From Cordilura impudica (taxonomy: Eukaryota > Arthropoda > Insecta > Diptera > Scathophagidae), in NCBI GenBank assembly GCA_963682025.1, contig OY821517.1, forward strand, positions 94,795,946 to 94,859,945: 64,000 nucleotides of DNA. Reading direction: 5' to 3'. This document shows positions 22,328 through 33,737 of this stretch, in pieces. A program made the translations under genes and the position numbers. Within the stretch, counting starts at the first letter, position 1. Each line of letters begins with the position of its first letter. The notes beneath the pieces were generated by a model. It did not search any database, was not told the DNA's origin, and saw only the letters and a list, made by a program, of their open reading frames with translations.

Positions 22328-24595
22328 TTTAATATAGATATTTTTTGTTATATAAAAAATAACAATATTATGTTTTTCAAATAGCTAAATTGTGCAGTAT
22401 GAATACTATTGAATTTCCTGAACCAAAGTTACTATTTCTGCTTAATATTAGAGGACTTGGGTAGGACAATCCTGCTTTCAAAAAAAATCAAACAACTACA
22501 AGTAAAAGTTGTATTGTATTGTACTTGTAAATAGTTTGGTGCAATTGCAACAAAAAACTGCAATAACACAAACTACAAAACAAAAGCTAGACGTGCAAAC
22601 AACAAACAATGTACCGGAAATTCATTCGAATGTTAGCTGCTTCCGTATACCTTCTAATGACCGGAAACTATTTTTACAACCTCTGATCTCTTTGGTTTTA
22701 AGTTTTTTTGTTTTCTAAAGCAACTTTAACATAAACTTGATTCTTAAAAGCGAGAGACAGAAAGAGAGAATAAGGAGGTTTAGCGAAAGCACTATGCTTT
22801 AAAGTGTCAATACACTAAAAACATGATACGGTAAATGTCTATTTGCGACCTATATATTTAACATTCATTTTACTGTTACAACTTATACAATATCAACTCA
22901 TATAATGTTGATATATTCGTTAAAATTGTTTCTAACGTATTATACGAGTAATAAATGTTTCCTTTACATGCACTTGATTTTGCTATTTTCGATTAGGGAA
23001 AAATAATCTGGAAATTAAGTTTGTTTTACCTTTAAACATGTTTTACATTTACTAAATGAATGATGTGCACGTCTTATATATCTTCATTAAATTTGAGTTA
23101 ACGTCTAGTTATTACTAAAGACACGTACGAATATACCAAATACCACATTTAGCATCAGTTTAATTTGTTCTAAAATCTTCATATATAGATTTATAGATTT
23201 AGTTTAAAATACTTATGCAGGATTATCTGTGTATATATTTTGCATTATAAAAGTTTATATTACATTCCAATGAAAATAATGGTAGTCATATAGTAGTGGT
23301 ATTGTTAAGTTATATAATTTAATTTAATTTAATTTAATTTTTAACAATATTATCTAAAACGATGTAATTGTTATACAATTTTAATTTGTAGGCCACAATG
23401 GTGTAATTAAGTGTTACAGACATAAGTCTGACCTACCTCATTGAACTGATAACATAATATTGTACCCAAATAAAAAATTCACTTTCAAATTTCCGTAGCC
23501 CAAATCATGCAGTTTTGACTGGACAGAGTCATTTAATAAGTAGTTGGCTTCATCGCGCATTATCCAATTTTGAATAAAGTCTGGATTTCCCTCCGCTTTT
23601 TCACAGAAACAAATCGCATATTCAAACCGCTGCTGGTAGTCTGTCGTCTTCAGGTTTTAATTTATATAGGAAGAAGTCTAATATAATCAAAATTATTTCC
23701 AACGACCGTCATGATACTCCAAGTTGTGTCGAAATTCTCCTCAATATTTTGAGCAATGTTCACGCTAGTGCCCTTCCGAAACCAGGAATGGTTCTTACAT
23801 ACCTATGTTTATGATTTACTGCTAACGCTGTGATTGCTATGCGCGTATTAAAATGACGATGAAATGCATGTTGTGTCAGCATAAGAATTCAATTAATTTT
23901 GTTTCGTTTTTCGATTGTATAGTAATTCATAATTAATTCAGCAAAAAAAATAATTAAAAAATTTATAAGGAAATCAAACCATACAGCTCATTCCACGAAA
24001 CCCTGTATAAAAAGTTGCGGAATTGTTGTTGGTAAGATCAAAGGTTTCTAAGGTTTTTTGTGAGACAAAAAAGGTTTGTATGACTTCCGTTGCCCCCTTT
24101 AATGCAAACAACGCAAAGTTTCCATTTTACTGAAATAATGCGAATATGAAGCATATTTAACTCAATTATTTCACTTCTCGGTCCTTCTATATATGTTGAA
24201 CTGCTTTAAAATTTTCAGCAGACTATAAACGAAACTCCAAAACAAATTATAATTGCGAGCCGATGGCCTTAGCAGCTAGTGCTTACTTAATATAATTTTG
24301 TAATAATTTATTATTACATAGTTATTAAATAAATAAATAAAATTATAATTGTAAATATTTTGTCATACACAATATAAAAATTTGGCACTATTAAATTGAA
24401 TAACTCGAAAAAATTATACCGATAGAATTTGGTCTTCTATTTTCTACCATCCTAAATAACAAAAAGCAATCAAGAGGTTAAATTCGGTTACCAGAATCCC
24501 GAATCCTTGCTATCCTCCACCTAGGATTTATGTTTACACTAATATCTGCACTTATTTTAGTATGTGTAGCAAATGTAAACATACGTAATTAATTC
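22328..24595. other. Stretch without recognised gene or element
   Basis: This is the longest part of the window with no element I can name. It has AATTT repeats near 23320-23340 and a short AAATAAAT run near 24330. No ORF exceeds 70 codons and none is convincing. Confidence 0.45.
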
Positions 24596-24599
24596 ATTT

Positions 24600-24745
24600 C
24601 GTGAATGGACGTAATTTCAAAAGACAGGCGCACCGACGGTCATCGCTATATCGACTCGAGTTGTTATAAGGATCAAGAATATATATACTTTATGAGGTCA
24701 CAAATTCATTTTTCGATGCGTTACATACAGAATATCAAACTGTAC
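24600..24745 (+). repeat. Relic of a dipteran repeat tail
   Basis: Reads CGCACCGACGGTCATCGCTA, ATCGACTCGAG, GGATCAAGAATATATATACT, TTATGAGGTCA and GCGTTACATACAGAAT in order. The same order (GACGGACATGGCTA, ATCGACTC, GATCAAGAATATATATACTT, TATGGGGTCGG, CTGTTACATACTTT) is, from memory, common at the ends of Drosophila repeats. Confidence 0.5.
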
Positions 24746-24929
24746 GATTTTCAATTTCTAATTTTTATTTATTTAAATAACATTTTGATTAAAGAGTTTA
24801 GGATAGCTTAATCATTTTCTACTTAAAAATTTAAATAACAATTTCCTTGTCATGTACATAATATTTAACAAAATAATAATAACAAGCAAGGGGGAAATTT
24901 TCAAAAATCTTTTTACAATTTTTTTTTAT

Positions 24930-25595
24930 TGTTATACGTGTGTCCGTCCGTCCGTCTGTGTGTCCATGTAAAGCTTGTAATCAAACTGCAGGTCGCAAAT
25001 ATGAATATATTTTGACGAAATTTGGTATTTAATCTTCAATCGGCCACCGGATGAACGCTGTTGAAATTGGTGAGAATCGGTCCATGTTCAAATCTAGCCC
25101 CCATACAAATGGCCCCTATGAAATCATCATATATTGCCATAAGATCCAAATTATCATACAAATCTCAGTCAAATTGGGTTTGTATGTACATATTACATCC
25201 ATTAATTAGTAGTCCAAAAATGATCCCTATTGGACAACTCTTAGTCATAGGCCCCATATAGAGCTGCTTCCCGATCTTCACTTTAATCTATCAAAAAACA
25301 AAAATATTGCACTGATTCTTCTCAAATTTTGTTTGTATATATTTTTGCAAAATACAAGAGAATTTACCAAACATGGATCGGTCCATTTTTGGGCCAAGTC
25401 CCCATATAGATATAGCATCCGATATGAACTTTTTCAACTCTGCAGCCGAAAAAATTAATAAAAATCCCACTCAAATTTTGTTTATGCTTATTTTCTATGT
25501 CCAGTTAGTTAGGCCTATGAGATAGGGTCTTTAAACGCATGTTATAGGTTATCGTATAGTCGGTCTAGACCGACTATATTTTTCTTACTTGTTTC
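24930..25595 (-). repeat. Family D repeat, copy lacking the GGGTATA end
   Basis: Begins abruptly in the GTGTCCGTCCGTCCGTCTGT region and runs to the GGTCTAGACC palindrome (about 25560-25577) and TTTCTTACTTGTTT. Confidence 0.88.
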
Positions 25596-26091
25596 ATATA
25601 AGGAGTAGAAAAAAATAATTTGGGCAAAACTTTTATTTAAAAATGTAGGATTGATAACCATGAATCTAAAAAAAATTGATTTCCGTCAGTTTAAGTTCAG
25701 TAGTCAGAAGACTAAGCAAATATCTGATGAAATTGTTGCAATTTTATAATTCGCACAAGCCACCTTTCTCCAACATGTGTTTAGAGAATGGATCTTAAGT
25801 CCAACTAATTGCATATAGAAAATAAGCATAAACTTAATTTGAATGGCATTGTATATTTTTTTTTTTGCCTGCAGATCCGTAAAAGTTCATGTCGGATGTT
25901 ATACTTACATGGGCACTAGGTAAAAAAATGGGCCGACCCTAATCATATTTGGTAAAGCCACTTGTTTTTTTTGCAAAAACATAATTTAAACTTAATTTCA
26001 GAAAAACCGTTTTCGTTTTTTTATAGATTTTAGTGGGAAGCAGGTTATGACATGTTAGGCATGTCCTAGTAAGTTTATTTTTGGAATACTA

Positions 26092-27397
26092 ACGGGTGAT
26101 TTTTTTGAGGTTAGGATTTTCATGCATTAGTATTTGACAGATCACGTGGGATTTCAGACATGGTGTCAAAGAGAAAGATGCTCAGTATGCTTTGACATTT
26201 CATCATGAATAGACTTACTAACGAGCAACGCTTGCAAATCATTGAATTTTATTACCAAAATCAGTGTTCGGTTCGAAATGTGTTTCGCGCTTTACGTCCG
26301 ATTTATGGTCTACATAATCGACCAAGTGAGCAAACAATTAATGCGATTGTGACCAAGTTTCGCACTCAGTTTACTTTATTGGACATTAAACCAACCACAC
26401 GAATGCGTACAGTGCGTACAGAAGAGAATATTGCGTCTGTTTCTGAGAGTGTTACTGAAGACCGTGAAATGTCGATTCGTCGCCGTTCGCAGCAATTGGG
26501 TTTGTGTTATTCGACCACATGGAAGATTTTACGCAAAGATCTTGGTGTAAAACCGTATAAAATACAGCTCGTGCAAGAACTGAAGCCGAACGATCTGCCA
26601 CAACGTCTAATTTTCAGTGAATGGGCCCTAGAAAAGTTGGCAGAAAATCCGCTTTTTTATCGACAAATTTTGTTCAGCGATGAGGCTCATTTCTGGTTGA
26701 ATGGCTTCGTAAATAAGCAAAATTGCCGTATTTGGAGTAAGGAGCAACCAGAAGCCGTTCAAGAACTGCCCATGCATCCCGAAAAATGCACTGTTTGGTG
26801 TGGTTTGTACGCTGGTGGAATCATTGGACCGTATTTTTTCAAAGATGCTGTTGGACGCAACGTTACGGTGAATGGCGATCGCTATCGTTCGATGCTAACA
26901 AACTTTTTGTTGCCAAAAATGGAAGAACTGAACTTGGTTGACATGTGGTTTCAACAAGATGGCGCTACATGCCACACAGCTCGCGATTCTATGGCCATTT
27001 TGAGGGAAAACTTCGGAGAACAATTCATCTCAAGAAATGGACCGGTAAGTTGGCCACCAAGATCATGCGATTTGACGCCTTTAGACTATTTTTTGTGGGG
27101 CTACGTCAAGTCTAAAGTCTACAGAAATAAGCCAGCAACTATTCCAGTTTTGGAAGACAACATTTCCGAAGAAATTCGGGCTATTCCGGCCGAAATGCTC
27201 GAAAAAGTTGCCCAAAATTGGACTTTCCGAATGGACCACCTAAGACGCAGCCGCGGTCAACATTTAAATGAAATTATCTTCAAAAAGTAAATGCCATGGA
27301 CCAATCTAACGTTTCAAATAAAGAACCGATGAGATTTTGCAAATTTTATGCGTTTTTTTTTTTTTTAAAGTTATCAAGCTCTTAAAAAATCACCCGT
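26092..27397 (+). mobile_element. rosa-type (DD41D) mariner element, apparently complete
   Basis: The element is 1306 bp, flanked by TA (26090-26091 and 27398-27399). Both ends start ACGGGTGATTTTTT in inverted orientation. It carries one intact transposase gene and an AATAAA shortly after the stop (about 27319). The host DNA on both sides joins cleanly into a known repeat, so insertion is recent relative to the surroundings. Confidence 0.92.
26205..27290 (+). CDS. mariner-family transposase (DD41D), intact
   Basis: A 361-residue protein of normal mariner length, with ATG at 26205 and TAA at 27288-27290. The N-terminal half has two helix-turn-helix-like parts: residues 5-55 (LTNEQRLQIIEFYYQNQCSV) and about 75-112 (MSIRRRSQQLGLCYSTTWKI). 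The catalytic core has Asp159 in QILFSDEAHFW, Asp252 in WFQQDGATCH and Asp294 in CDLTPLDYFLWG. The last two are separated by 41 residues, the DD41D signature of the rosa lineage described from Ceratitis. YVKSKVY and the end HLNEIIFKK are also typical. It would cut and paste the element at TA sites in the nucleus. No stop, frameshift or missing catalytic residue is visible, so this copy may encode active enzyme. The element context (inverted ends, TA duplication) agrees. Confidence 0.93.
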   Translation: MNRLTNEQRLQIIEFYYQNQCSVRNVFRALRPIYGLHNRPSEQTINAIVTKFRTQFTLLDIKPTTRMRTVRTEENIASVSESVTEDREMSIRRRSQQLGLCYSTTWKILRKDLGVKPYKIQLVQELKPNDLPQRLIFSEWALEKLAENPLFYRQILFSDEAHFWLNGFVNKQNCRIWSKEQPEAVQELPMHPEKCTVWCGLYAGGIIGPYFFKDAVGRNVTVNGDRYRSMLTNFLLPKMEELNLVDMWFQQDGATCHTARDSMAILRENFGEQFISRNGPVSWPPRSCDLTPLDYFLWGYVKSKVYRNKPATIPVLEDNISEEIRAIPAEMLEKVAQNWTFRMDHLRRSRGQHLNEIIFKK

Positions 27398-28005
27398 TAG
27401 TTAATGGATGTAATAAACATACACCAAAGATGGGCATGGACAAAAAACAAATCCATGTCTCTCTTCCTCATATAATTAGTGTTGACCAAATTTGCCTTTC
27501 CTACTTGTTAATTTTTAAGTCGACATTGAAAAATATGTGCTTAAGTTTTTCATACTGAATTATTGATTTTTTTTAAATCCGCAAGAATCCAGGAATGCAA
27601 TTATAACAACCATTTAATTAGCAATTATTGTACCATATTCAAACCACAGAGAATGCATTACGAAAGCAAATAATTATATATGCATATAATTTTCAAATAT
27701 CTTAAGACCTCAAAATTAGGGTTGTGGTTTCGTCATTATTATTTTTTTTACAAACATTTAGAAAAGTATTCTTCATAATTTCCACACAATCGTTGGACAA
27801 ACTTATTTCCTTTTAATGTCAAAAAGTAATGCATATAGGAATCTTGTTTTAATGAACATTAGAATGGATAAAAATTAATGAAAAATATCGTGAAATTGAT
27901 TAGTTCTACTTGGTCGAGATATATAAATCATTTCATGATCTTCAATAACAACAAAATCTAAGTATTTAATGCAGCAGCTAAATCTATAATGTTTTGCGGT
28001 GCTTT

Positions 28006-28852
28006 ATGAAAAATCTCTGATCTTTTTCGAGTAGCTAAATTGAAATTCTAATAGCTTTTTCCACGTCTTCTCGAAATTTTTTGTAAACGGAAAACATATT
28101 TAATATATTTGAGCAGAGAGTGGCTGATCCTTTTCGTGTTGAGGTTAAACCACTTAACAATTTTTATCAGTGTGCTTGGATATATAAAAAATTAATAAAA
28201 TATCTAAAATTATACCACGTATTTTTGGAAAATCTATATATATGAAATTAGTATTGTCATACATTTTCATTGAAAGTGGTCAAGCTTTTTCGAGTAGTTG
28301 TATGCCTATACTTGGTTACTCTGACTCAAGTGAAATTTAAGGATTATAGTACGAGGTACTTGTACGATTATCTTTTTACATGCTTTTTAACATGAACAAT
28401 TTTAGTTTTTATTTTATTTTTATTTCTTTTTTCACTCTAGTAGTTCGAAGCTCGAGCATTCTGTTCACTTTATTATTTTGCTATTATTTGCTCTCAATCG
28501 TGAAAGATCTAATACTCGTTTATTTTTGCTTTTTATAATTTATTATTCATTAATATAATCGTTGTTTAGTCGAACGAATAAACATCGGAAATGATTTGAT
28601 ATGAAAATGAGCGATGATTGTTTGATTTAAACTTAACGGCGAATATGTGTATTGTAGAAAATTCAGAACATGAAAATGAAAAAATTTTGATTTTGTCGGT
28701 ATCACAGATAAAAACAAACTTTTACTAATGCAACCACAATGCTTGATGTGATTTTGACAAGTATATATATAGTGCCCTTTACGTGTCGATTTTATTAAAA
28801 TCCAGAAATTCATTCGTATACGTATGAGTGATAATTAGTCATACGTATTATA
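28006..28852 (+). repeat. Dispersed repeat X, copy 1
   Basis: Matches the reverse complement of 38413-39288 continued at 42098-42190. Shared blocks are TAGCTTTTTCCA, GGATCCTTTTCGTGTTGAGG-like text, ATGCTTTTTAACATGAA-like text and the palindromic end CATACGTAT. It has no coding capacity. It ends where the 28853 element is inserted. Confidence 0.8.
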
Positions 28853-29645
28853 ACACTGTGGAACAAATTCAGGCTAGCAAAAGTTAGGTCGATTCTGAGA
28901 GTGAGGGGTGAAAAAAGAGGCTAAATTAGAACAGCCGTATCGCGGTGTTTGTTTATGTTAGTTCGAATTTTTTTTTAATCGACCTTCGAACTTTGCAGTC
29001 AAATGCCGATTTTCAGCATATTGTTTATATGGATTTTTGGCTATTACTCGTCGACTAATTTATATCTTTTCAATCTGTAAAAGCCAAATTATTGCTAGAG
29101 ACCTGTGCAACAATAAAAATTTTGTAAAAAATTGATTTAGAAAATTTTTGTGGTGCTTATGAAGCAAAATGTTGGAAAAATTATTTTTTTTTTTCATGCT
29201 TTTTGAAAATATTTTCCATAAAACTAAGTCTTTTTTGCTTTCTGTTTGATCTATGCTTCTCAGTTTCTTCAATAAATTTCATTTGAAAAGAAAATGGTCT
29301 TAGTCGATAATTTGAGTTAAAAATCCCAAAACCATTAAATAAATAGCGATTTAGGTAGAAGTAATTAAAAAGGGAAGTTCCAAGAATTAGGAATTAGTAA
29401 AACAACTTTTTTGTTTTCAACCACCGTACAGGTAGCGATTTTTTTTTATTTCGTACAAGCGAACTAATTTCAAAAATGAAGAGTCAGTTAAAACTCGAAA
29501 CTCAGCCGAAGCTGATGTCTTTTAATTTTCGCTCTGTCGTGATAAAATTCGCTATAAATTTTGTTGGAACTTATTTCATTTTGTGAGTGATTTAAGTTAA
29601 GTGCATCGGTATATTATACATTGTATAATATATATTGTATTAAAA

Positions 29646-29902
29646 ATGTCGGAAACAAAATGTAAAATTAACCATTTTTGTAATGTTTGTGGACGTTTGT
29701 TAGCAAGCGATGAAAAATGTGACAATGCGAGTAATTTTTTTTTTTTTTTTTTTTTTTTGAAGCCTATAAACAATATTTCTCGCTAGAGTTTATCACTGAT
29801 GTAAACTATGCCCCTAAAAAAGTTTGCTTTAATTGCTATTCAACTCTTATGCAAGGAGCCAAGAAGAAAATTGCTATTGATGTATCAACAACCATAAAAT
29901 TT
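29646..29902 (+). pseudogene. Cys-rich N-terminus of the element's transposase-like protein
   Basis: An ATG at 29646 begins MSETKCKINHFCNVCGRLLA, giving a CxxC pair. After a run of 20 or more T (about 29735-29758), the reading resumes in another frame with VNYAPKKVCFNCYSTLMQG (about 29800-29856), a second CxxC pair, and stops at 29903. Two CxxC pairs about 50 residues apart suggest a zinc-binding N-terminal domain of the same protein as the core at 30162-30990. The T-run shifts the frame, so the product would be broken; whether the run arose by replication slippage or insertion cannot be told. Confidence 0.55.
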
Positions 29903-30161
29903 TGAATAGAAGGAAAGCAAAGAATAAAACTTATGTAGCAGTGCCAAGTGTCCAATTACCATTACCGCACTCAGAATTCGTTCCAGTACCAACATACCGA
30001 AGTATTGATCTTCAAACAGATATCAGTACTACAACCGCCGCTGATACATCTATGAATTTCTTCTGGTGAAGGTACATCCTATGAAACATCAAAGGACCCA
30101 ATCCTAGTCACACAAAACCAATTGTATGCAATTGTTGCAAATTTGTGTTTGACTCAGAAAA

Positions 30162-31171
30162 AAGGCTTCATTTTTCAAAGGAAATAATTTGATGGCGAAA
30201 GATACCACAGTAACAGCATATCGGAAATGCCAAAAAGAGTTAGAAAAGTTCTTCAATGTGAATGATGCAAAACATTTCGCCTATTGCAACGATATTGAAA
30301 AGTTAATGGAGACGATAGGGTTAACCTATAAAAAAGATGATTGGCGTTTATTCATCGATAGTTCACTAATCAACTTAAAAGTTGTGCTTTTGCACAAGAC
30401 AAATAGAATGCCTTCTGTTCCGATTGAATATAGCACTGACACTAGTGAAAATTTCGATAATTTGAAAAACATTCTGGTAGTAGTCAAATATAACGAACAC
30501 CAGTGGCGCATTTGCTGTAACCTCAAAAGAGTTTCATTGATTACAGGCTTAACAGCATCTGGCCGTCCAAAATATCCGTGTTTTTTGTGCGATTGGGATT
30601 CACGATACACAGAAGTTATTAAAGGAAGAAACCAGTACAAACAGCATAACTGGAATAGTCGCATTGGACGGAAATGGCCTAAAGAAAATAGCCTACACGA
30701 AAGTCTTGGTCCTGAAATGAAAATTTTGATGGCGTTGCTCCACATTAAACTTGACATTGCTGAAAATTTTCTGAAATGTATCGCAAAAATACCAGCAGTA
30801 TTCAACCGCTTAAAAGACATTTTCCCAATACTAAGTAACGCCAATATTCAGGAAGGGGTTGCTAATGGTCCCGACATACGGAAACTAATGAGTCGTAAAC
30901 TATTTTGGTTTCAGGTACAGAGGAAAGAAATCTCCAGATGCAATACTCGCTGAAATTTGTTGGTGGTATAAAAACACCTTTGAAGAAGAAGAAGAAGGAA
31001 GACGAGGAAAAAGACGAAGAAGGGGAAGACAAACATGAAATTCCAGAATATCTGTTGGGCGATATTATCGACCTTTCTGATGATGATGACGATGACCAAG
31101 ATATTAGAGAGATCAGTGATGTTGATCCACAGCCGCCTGCTAAACGGCGACTGGCCAAATCATTAATTTAA
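30162..31171 (+). pseudogene. Transposase-like core protein, internally deleted
   Basis: The main open frame is 30189-30953 (254 residues). WRLFIDSSLINLKVVLLHK starts at residue 52 (D57), WRICCNLKRVSLITG is at 106-120 and CFLCDWDSR at 131-139 gives CxxC. LLHIKLDIAENFL is at 183-195 and FPILSNANIQEGV at about 214-226. It aligns block by block with the minus-strand pseudogene at 1240-2769. The Asp of CCDLKV there is Asn here. After residue 240 the reading jumps, in another frame, to RGKKSPDAILAEICWW (about 30918-30965), which in the family lies near the C-terminus. The segment with SDKHEELFHQ is therefore missing, by deletion or hidden by an intron (TTTCAG just before). An acidic, lysine-rich tail follows to 31171. 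It is probably inactive. Function as transposase is inferred from the flanking inverted ends. Confidence 0.62.
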
Positions 31172-31684
31172 TTTTTTTAATTAAAACTTTTCATAACTAA
31201 CATTTCAAAAATATATTTTTTTTCCATATTTTTATAATTTCTTTTTCAATGTTTCTATTATGATTGTTTTCTTTTCAACTGAAATTTATTGACGAAACTG
31301 AGAAGCATATTATAGATCAAACAGAATGCAAAAAAGATTTAGTTTTATGGAAAATATTTTCAAAAAGCATGAAAACAAATAATTTTTCCAACATTTTGCT
31401 TCATAAGCACCACAAAAATTTTCTAAATCAATTTTTTGAAAAATTTTAATTGTTGCACAGGTCTCTAGCAATAATTTGGCTTTTACAGATTGAAAAAATA
31501 TCAATTAGTCGACGAGTTATAGCCAAAAGACCATATAAACAATATGCTGAAAATCGGCATTTGACTGCAAAGTTCGAAGGTCGATTAAAAAAAAATTCGA
31601 ACTAACATAAACAAACGCCGCGATTCCAGTGTTCTCTCAGAATCAACCTTACTTTTGTTAACTTGAATTTGTTCCACAGTGTAA

Positions 31685-32740
31685 TCTAAAACAAGTATGA
31701 AAATTATAGACGGTTTAGATCGACTATACGATACTCTATACCATGCGTTTAGAGACCATATCTCTTAGGTCCAACTAATTGGATAAAGAAAATAAGCATA
31801 AATAGAATTTGAGTGGCATGTAAATGATTTTTTTGCCTGCAGATCCGAAAAAGTTCATGTCGGATGCTATATTTACATGGGCACTAGGTAGAAAAATGGG
31901 CCGGCCCTGATCATATTTTTCAAAGCAAAAACATATACAAACTAAATTTCAGAAAAATCTGTGCAACATTTTCGTTTTTTGATAGATTTAAGTGAAGATC
32001 GGGAAGCTAGCTATGACTAGACATGTCCTAGTAAGTTCATTTTTGGACTACTAATTAATGGGTGTAATAAACATACACCAAAAATGGGCATGGGCCAAAA
32101 ATAAATCCATGTCTCCCTTTCTCATATAATTAGTGTCGACCAACTTTGCCTTTCCTAGTTGTTAATTTTGAAGTCGACATTGAAAAAATTATGTTTATAA
32201 GTTTTTCATACTGAATTATTGATTTTTTTTTTAATTCGCAAGAATGTAGGAATGCAATTATAATAACCATTTAATTGACAATTATTATATCATATTCAAA
32301 CCACAGAGAATGCATTACGAAAGCAAATTATTATATATGCATATAATTTTAAAATAGCTTAAGACCTCAAAATTTGGTTTGTGGTTTTGTCATTTCGGAA
32401 AATTATTATTTTTTTTACAAACATTTAGAAAAGTATTCTTCGTGATTTACACACAAACGTTGGACAAACTAATTTCCTTTTAATGTCAAAAAGTAATGCA
32501 TATAAGAATCTTGTTATAGTGAACATTAGAATGGATAAAATTAATTAAAAATATCGTGAAATTTTTAAAAAACAATTGATTTAAAAATTTGTGCGATTAT
32601 CATAATAACTACTGAAAAATAGCGATTAGTTCTACTCGGCCAAGATATATAAATCATCTCATGATCTCCAATAACAACAAAATCCAAATATATAATGCAG
32701 CAGCTAAATCTATAATGTTCTGTGATGCTCAAATTTTGGA
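31685..32740 (+). repeat. Family D variant plus segment Y, second copy
   Basis: Starts AAAACAAGTATGAAAATTAT with a decayed palindrome (GACGGTTTAGATCGACTATA) and continues without a break into Y (from about 32080), parallel to 25740-28005 but without the mariner. Confidence 0.78.
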
Positions 32741-32799
32741 TTTTAAAAGATGTGATGATGTAGAAAAACTTTCGGAGTTTTGTTGTTGTCAAAAAATGC

Positions 32800-33320
32800 A
32801 GTTTTTACAAAAAAAAAAAAAATAATAATAACTGCTTTAGAAACTGGCTTGGACTCTTTATATGCACATATTTTTAAGCTACATTTTGACCGCATGATTA
32901 ATTATAGATTATTCCGTATTGTAGTTGAAGAAGTAGTAGCAAAACGGACATACTGGACAGATGAATGGACTTCCCTGTGCAAAAATATTCAATTTCTCCC
33001 CGAAAATTATTTCTATCCTATACGCAAATATTCAAAACAGGTTGAAGATCTTTTAAAAACAAAGAAAAATGATGATATAATTGTTAGCTCACGATTTATA
33101 CTCTGAGGTTGACTATGCTATAAAACCCCTTTCTTCGTTGGATTTCTCATCACATGCATCTCAGTGTTCCTTAAATGGTCTGTGCTCACATTTTAACCTA
33201 GAAGCTATAGTAACCATTCTGTACATAATCGGAATTTGTCCAACATAATATGAATTTCGATTAAAATGCTTTTAATGAATTGGACTATATTTAAATAAGG
33301 TTCTAAATAAATAAATATTA
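32800..33320 (+). pseudogene. LINE ORF2 C-terminal fragment
   Basis: An open stretch to 33104 contains LETGLDSLYAHIFKLHFDRM and WTDEWTSLC. These match LETGLVSLYTSTLTLHFSYI and WAKEWFTLC in the LINE at 60782-61192. Further text in a second frame, SEVDYAIKPLSSLDFSSHAS and ILYIIGICP (about 33100-33240), corresponds to the Cys/His-containing C-terminus of this LINE type. It ends near an AAATAAATAAATATTACATT tail at about 33307-33325. Only the 3' part is present, typical of a 5'-truncated insertion, and it is frameshifted. Confidence 0.6.
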
Positions 33321-33325
33321 CATTA

Positions 33326-33737
33326 CATAAATGTTTGAAGATATGTATAAAATATAGATTTTCAGGAATTTTATAAGGTATTAATTTTTTTTATAAATAA
33401 TGATGTCTTTTAAATAGTAATCTCGAATAGTGTTTACAATTATTTAGACTTTGTAACTGTTCTTCTTAAACTTGGTGGATGTTTATTTTGATTGAAAAGA
33501 ATTGAAGGCATTGCAGTCTATTTGCATGGTTTGATGCAGAGAGAGTTATAATTTCAGTTATTTTCTTCACTCCTAGATCTCTGTGTAGATCATAGTTTCT
33601 GGCCAGGGTACATTTACAATAAACGTATGTATTTTATTTTTAAATCATTATTTCTATATCGGTCTTTGGTGAACATCATATATCAACTGTTTTAACTGTT
33701 TTAAATGGGTTTTCTGCCAATCATCCAGGTCAGTTTT
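33326..33737. other. Stretch without recognised gene or element
   Basis: AT-rich; nothing recognised. Confidence 0.45.

Larger units (their letters stand above)
25740..28005 (+). repeat. Composite repeat: family D variant plus segment Y, split by a mariner
   Basis: The family D variant (25745-26091 and 27398-27440) runs without a break into segment Y (27441-28005). The same combination occurs at 31685-32740, sharing TAATAAACATACACCAAA, AAATCCATGTCTC and GCAGCAGCTAAATCTATAAT. The mariner at 26092-27397 sits precisely between AATACTA and TTAATGGATG of the repeat. Confidence 0.75.
28853..31681 (+). mobile_element. Inverted-repeat DNA transposon, second copy of the 767-3410 family
   Basis: The termini read CACTGTGGAACAAATTCA on both strands, and inverted similarity continues for about 0.4 kb (28853-29293 and 31262-31681). 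The insertion is flanked by TAA on both sides. The unoccupied version of the same junction exists at about 38396-38420 (minus strand), where CATACGTATAATAATCTAAA has a single TAA. A CAC start with a 3 bp duplication resembles CACTA (En/Spm, CMC) elements, which is only a suggestion. Gene pieces related to the pseudogene at 1240-2769 lie inside. Confidence 0.82.
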
